Translations under genes and position numbers: made by a program | Notes under the pieces: model-generated | What the model saw: only the letters and a program-made list of their open reading frames with translations | Databases searched by the model: none | What the model was told of the DNA's origin: nothing | In this document: piece after piece, positions 59,846 to 64,000 of the stretch | Position numbering within the stretch: position 1 is the stretch's first letter | Layout of the letters: the number at the start of each line of letters is the position of its first letter | DNA from: Corythucha ciliata | Taxonomy: Eukaryota > Arthropoda > Insecta > Hemiptera > Tingidae | DNA length: 64,000 bases | NCBI GenBank assembly: GCA_038030265.1 | Contig: CM075941.1 | Location: 21,328,001 to 21,392,000 of the forward strand | Direction of reading: 5' to 3'

Positions 59846-59936
59846 GCAACCCCGGTCTCGAACCACGTGTGCAGAGATGCCGAAATGTGTACCGAGCACC
59901 ATCAGACCACAGCGACATCCCAAGAGCCCCTCTGGG
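59846..59936 (-). mobile_element. Possible tRNA-derived SINE head
   Basis: On the minus strand a GTGGTCTGATGG phrase resembles an A box. GGTTCGAGACC, an exact match to the B-box pattern GGTTCGANNCC, follows 45 bp further on. The arms do not fold into a good tRNA (the T stem is broken), so it is a tRNA-like promoter or SINE remnant rather than a tRNA gene. No A-rich tail is visible. Confidence 0.4.
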
Positions 59937-60059
59937 GAAAACTGTTTTTTCAGAAGGCGGCAGGGACGTAACCACCCCTTGATCCAGGGATAGACATCTT
60001 CACTGGAGAATACGCAAGGGTTTTATATTCGGGTATGAGTCCCCAGCAAGAGAACTGGT

Positions 60060-60850
60060 AGCTCAAAAAATCAGAACTGGGCGTTGGAAATCGTTAATTC
60101 ATCCCCAGAAACTGAATTTGCACTGAAGGGTCAGGGATCTGTCATTGTAGCCTTCTATTCCGTATTTTATATCCAAAAACTGACAATCTTCCCCCCCCCC
60201 CCAGAAAGCGATACTTAAGGAGCTAACTTGAAATTTTGGGTCCCCTGGCATGGCAAATGCGAATTTAGCATCGCGCGATGTCAGAGACAGTGCCAATTCC
60301 AACGCCCGTGAATTTATCTTATTTGAAATTGCAATACTCACAAAATTGAGGTTTTTACAGAGCCTAAAATCTGTGAAAGGGCTCGTTTAAACCCCGTAAA
60401 ATTGTTTTTTCAGCACGAAAATGAGTTTTTAGCTGTGGCAAAATCGAGCAGACTCTGGGATTCCAGCAACAAAACTCCGCAGATTTGTTAGCGAGCCAGA
60501 CCCTCGAAAATAGGGAGTAAATGGGGAGTTTCACAGTTGATTCCTCGACCCCCCACCAACAAGTCCTCGAATACTAATCGGTACACGTTTTCTCGCCTTA
60601 TTTCTGCACCAATCCTAGATTTAAGGGCTCGTTTCAGTCTCCAGGAAGTTCCACAAATTCGAGAAAATATTCGTTTGTGTGCTTGGTGGTGGGGGGGGGG
60701 GAGGAAATGCTTAAAAAATATTTTTTCAATTAGGCATCCCCGCGAAATTGGTTTTTCCAGTAACATACCGCGAAATTGGGTTTTCAGTGAACCGGATCCA
60801 CAAAAATTGTTTTTTGGCGAGACAAAACCACCGAAACCCGGCCCGCAAAA
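60060..60850. repeat. Degenerate repeats related to 27030-27870
   Basis: Scattered units with CGCGAAATTGGTTTTTCCAG and AAACTGAC-type phrases. They are followed at 60905-60950 by the same GGCAGCTGCCCACCCCTAC block that ends the 27-28 kb array. The shared order suggests two decayed copies of one element. Confidence 0.5.
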
Positions 60851-60990
60851 ATGCTCAACTACATGTGGCTACCCTGTAGGATATGTACTTCTCGACAGTA
60901 TCTAGGGGTAGGCAGCTGCCCACCCCTACCTCCCTCTGGCTATGCTTATGCTTCCAGCTCCCTGGACTTTCATTTTCATATAATATTAAA

Positions 60991-61134
60991 AGGCCCTTTT
61001 TACACGAGTAAGTTTTTTGTTGAGAAATTATTTTCAATCGGAACACAAACAGACGATTTGAGGCAGGGAACATCTATCAATTTTCTTTGAAATGGCTATA
61101 CTTCGGTCAAAAAACTTACTCGTGTAAGGGGCCT
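60991..61134. mobile_element. 144-bp MITE, AGGCCC ends
   Basis: The left end AGGCCCTTTTTACACGAGTA and its near complement at the right (TACTCGTGTAAGGGGCCT) enclose 144 bp. AAA flanks both sides, so the exact boundary and target duplication are ambiguous. The next ten bases inside (AGTTTTTTG) also pair. Confidence 0.75.
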
Positions 61135-61139
61135 AAAAC

Positions 61140-63376
61140 AGAAATTAAGTGTGGTGCCTTTCTCCGGTCCATCGGGGGGTGAATCCTAGGATTGGTCCTC
61201 ACCAATACTGCGAATTTTTCAACTTCAGGGTAGAAATTGTCAGTTTTCATAACGATGAGGTTCTTTGAATGAAAAACTCATCGACAATTTTCAGACTTCA
61301 TTGCAAGTTTTTGAGGAGTAAAATCAAATTCCTTTGTTGAATAATTTATGGTTATTACAGCAAAATAACTAAATGCCCTGGAGACGAAATGGCTGGCCTT
61401 TCTAGGCGAGTGGCGAGTTGGTCCTCCTCAAATTAGGGTTTAGGGTTTCCCCTCCAAGTGGAAACACTGCTGTTTTTAGTTAATTAACGGATTAACGGCC
61501 TCACGATCACGATGAGTTCTGCCACTTTAGGAAGACGACAGCTACTCAAATTATCGCACTAACCACGCCCTCACCCCCCTCGCGCATATTGTGGGCGGCA
61601 TGAAGAGAGAGAGAGAGAGAGCGGAAAATTTTCGAAGGCCGGAAAAATTACGGCGAAGAAGGTGGATGGTCTTTCTTCGTTTCTCCGGTGGTGAAAGATC
61701 AAAAGAAGGCGAAGATGAAGCAGAATGAAAAAGGGAAAAGAGCGGGGATGGGTGGCGTTGATCGTGAAGGCGACGACGACGTCTAAAAACTCTCCCCTTT
61801 TCTCGTGAGTCTTCCAGGGGGGGTTTTTATAGAGTCGCGGAACTTCACTAGACGGCGAGTGCGGGGAAATACAGTTCAGTCAGTGTTGTGGCATGTCCCT
61901 GTGAACATGACTGGTGGCACATGGCGCATGTCATCCCTCCCGATGACGAGTCATCAAGGTATCGTGAATAAAATTAATAATTGAAAAAAATATTTGCTAA
62001 TATTTAAAAAAATTGGGGGGAAAACATCGTTTATCCAAGCGGAAAAGTACCTAGATTTTTAATTTTTTTAGAATTATTTTTAACGGACCAAAAAGCATCG
62101 CTTTGAGAGGATAAATTCTTGAAATTACCAACCCTGCTCCCATCATTCCATTCCAACCAGATAAACATGGGCTTCTGGTCGAATATTAAATTGCCGAAAT
62201 TCTCCATCCTTTCCTTTTTTTATAATTATTTTTCGAAGACCCCCGCTTCCTCGCTGTTAATTTTTATTGCAAAGACTCGGCGAAATTTTTCGCATTCCCC
62301 TCCACCCCCTTTTCTTCCTTGAGACTCCGACGTCAACCCATTCGAAATCTATCCTATGTGCACACATTTAAAAATTTCCACGACAACTCGGCGACATTTT
62401 GTGAATAAATTCGCCGCAACCGAGGGGACCTTTTCACCACCAACTTTGTCGATTCATCAGAACCGAGGAAAGTTCGAATTTTATGTTTCTTTTCGGATCT
62501 TCTACTGAAAAATACAAAATTGGCCAAGAAGGAAGCGAGGGTTCAAATTCTTCTTTCTTTTTTTTCGTGGAGGCGCAATTCAAAAAGGGGGAAAACTCGA
62601 TAAAACGGAGGCTTCAGCCTTTCGTTTGACTGCATTCAAGTTGATCTCATTTTATTTATACTCGCAGTTTTTCAAACAAATTATGGACAAGGGGGTGAAG
62701 GGTGGAGGCTGAAAAGCTTCTTAAAACGCAACAATAATGCCTTTTGTCCACAATTCACCCTAACCCCATACCCAATCCTAACCGGAGAGCGGGTTTTTAT
62801 GTACGCGTCCCCCCCCCCCACCTTTAGACAGCCACCAACGCACCTCAATTTACGGACCTATTTATTCCTGTTTTATTTTACATTAAAAAGAAGGGGATGA
62901 TTTCAAAAAAATGTAAATTTCCGCGAGGAAAGCACAAAAACACGCTTCTTCGCCACACCGTGGAAAGTGGGATTTAACGAGCGTGTCAACGGTTGTCACA
63001 AAAACCTACTCGATTTTTTTATTCACCCCCTCCCCCCTATATCCTAAACATTTTAAACAAAAGAGGAGAATGGCCAAAAAGGGGCAAAAGTTGGTCAGTT
63101 TTCAAGTAGAATGAATAGTCTTTTCTTTAAATGTTGATAAGGGAGGTCATTTTACTTCATTTAATGGGGAGCCGTTTACGTCGTAAGAGCCTAATAAACA
63201 ACTATTTGGGGGCATCTGAAGGCTTCTTTCTTCTAATTGACTAGTTTAAGAAGAAAAAGGAGAAAAGGTGACTTTATAACCCGCCTGAGGCTTTTTTTAC
63301 GTGACTGTGCGACGCTTGGGAGAAGGCGTTAATGAAGCGTAGTGATTTAAGCATATAAATATTATATACATATATT
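61140..63376. other. Flank of TAF13 with a possible promoter and first exon
   Basis: A GA microsatellite lies at 61597-61621. At 61907-61958 a plus-strand ATG opens a 17-codon frame (MTGGTWRMSSLPMTSHQ) ending at a donor-like GGTATCG. It is preceded by TCAGTCAG words (61875-61884) that resemble an arthropod initiator and by TTTTTATAG about 50 bp before these. This could be the first exon of an unrecognised gene, but no second exon is identified. Nothing else is recognised. Confidence 0.25.
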
Positions 63377-63766
63377 TCAATAACCTCTAATGTTTCTCAT
63401 GATTTTTGTGACGTCTCTCTTCATCCTTAAAAGATTTTTGACTTTGGAAAATTTCACCGCATCGTGTCGAACAAGAAACAGTAAATCCTCGACGTCGACT
63501 CGCCCCCAACGGCCGATGCTCATCGCTCGCTTCGTCATCTCCGAAATGAAAACAATGACGAGCTCTTCCATCAGGTCGACCGTTTCAACGTACGGATTGA
63601 CGTCGTCACCGTGGCCGTACATCATGGAGCGAAGGGATGGCGTTAATCGGCCGCTAAAAGAACGAGAGGGCGGAAAGGGTGGTTGACGGGGTGACGATTG
63701 TACCAGAGGAGAGTGGTCTTCCGGGGTTGTCACGACCCCCGATGAAGTTGACGTTGCTTCACTCAT
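63377..63766 (-). CDS. TAF13: TFIID subunit 13 (TAF13), histone-fold protein
   Basis: A single intronless exon encodes 129 aa. TAF13 pairs with TAF11 through a histone fold within TFIID, the general factor that positions RNA polymerase II. Residues 45-116 hold the family core: SLRSMMYGHGDDVNPYVETV, then MEELVIVFISEMTKRAMSIG, then GRVDVEDLLFLVRHDAVKFS, then VKNLL. The N-terminal 44 residues are Ser/Pro-rich, unlike the acidic leader of vertebrate TAF13, and the C-terminal tail is basic (MKRDVTKIMRNIRGY). The start is the ATG at 63766 in a good context (AAAACAATG). The frame continues 20 codons upstream but only to a GTG. No clear AATAAA follows the stop. Absence of introns could mean retroposition, but the frame is intact and no poly(A) tail is seen. 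Confidence 0.95.
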   Translation of the reverse strand: MSEATSTSSGVVTTPEDHSPLVQSSPRQPPFPPSRSFSGRLTPSLRSMMYGHGDDVNPYVETVDLMEELVIVFISEMTKRAMSIGRWGRVDVEDLLFLVRHDAVKFSKVKNLLRMKRDVTKIMRNIRGY

Positions 63767-64000
63767 TGTTTTTGAGAGCTGAACAAACTTGATTCGCGAT
63801 TTCAAGTAAAAAGGGGCAAACTTCACTCGTCTAATCAGCAGGAGTGACTGAATGTTGGAACGCGCCTCACTTTTAAGTTGAACGCAAAATAATGAGAAGG
63901 GAATACTCCACCCAAGATTTGTTGACAGAAAGGGTTTAAAGTTCTCTTTGGAAGATTCCCCGCCAGCATAATCGTCTAAAAAGCAAACTTTACTTACTAA
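63767..64000. other. Upstream flank of TAF13
   Basis: This should contain the 5' leader and core promoter of TAF13. No TATA box is evident on the minus strand. Nothing else is recognised before the window ends. Confidence 0.4.

Noticed and set aside
63767..63826. N-terminal extension of TAF13 by 20 residues
   Set aside because: The extended frame starts at GTG. The first ATG, at 63766, has a good context and gives a normal protein.

Overview
This is a eukaryotic, almost certainly metazoan, window. It is AT-leaning and mostly non-coding. The few real genes are split by GT-AG introns, and the intergenic DNA is packed with microsatellites, degenerate minisatellites and small inverted-repeat transposons. 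Very short introns (58-143 bp) beside long repeat-filled spacers suggest an invertebrate, perhaps an arthropod such as a small crustacean. The sequence does not fix the taxon. I found no rRNA, intact tRNA, CRISPR array or bacterial-type operon.

Genes I can support: (1) a cytochrome b5 locus on the + strand. One pair of exons encoding the complete haem-binding part lies at 36227-36618. A second, diverged pair lies at 42969-43324. The only recognisable linker and membrane-anchor exons lie at 43407-44814. (2) A mitochondrial acetyl-CoA acetyltransferase (thiolase, ACAT1 type) on the - strand in seven exons, 51199-52859, readable end to end (413 aa). (3) A small secreted histidine-rich peptide gene on the - strand just downstream of it, 50614-50941, with a canonical AATAAA. 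(4) TAF13, a histone-fold subunit of TFIID, as one intronless exon on the - strand, 63377-63766. A coding-looking frame with one internal TAA lies at 50111-50512. These are housekeeping genes from unrelated pathways and their proximity implies no shared function.

Layout: 1-5.9 kb has no gene. 5.9-9.1 kb holds four kinds of degenerate short tandem repeat. 9.1-13.5 kb has no gene. 13.6-14.3 kb is an array with an exact 17-bp period. 14.5-16.2 kb is GC-richer and mobile-element-like. 16.2-33 kb is a nest of MITE-like elements (several with TTA/TAA target duplications), foldback elements and minisatellite arrays. 33-36 kb has no gene. 36-45 kb is the cytochrome b5 locus with a repeat-rich middle. 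47-50 kb is a minisatellite zone split by a palindrome. 50.1-52.9 kb is the gene-dense cluster. 53.6-54.7 kb is a hAT-like element. 55.8-57.8 kb is a 2-kb near-perfect palindrome. 59-61 kb holds repeat fragments. 61.5-64 kb holds TAF13 and a possible promoter.

Best leads: the cytochrome b5 exon arrangement (possible alternative N-terminal modules joined to one membrane anchor); C-tracts just inside the donor sites of about half the readable introns; the 2-kb palindrome, a potential hairpin-RNA source with a small transposon in one arm only; and a TTCGCG-like core shared by otherwise different minisatellite families.
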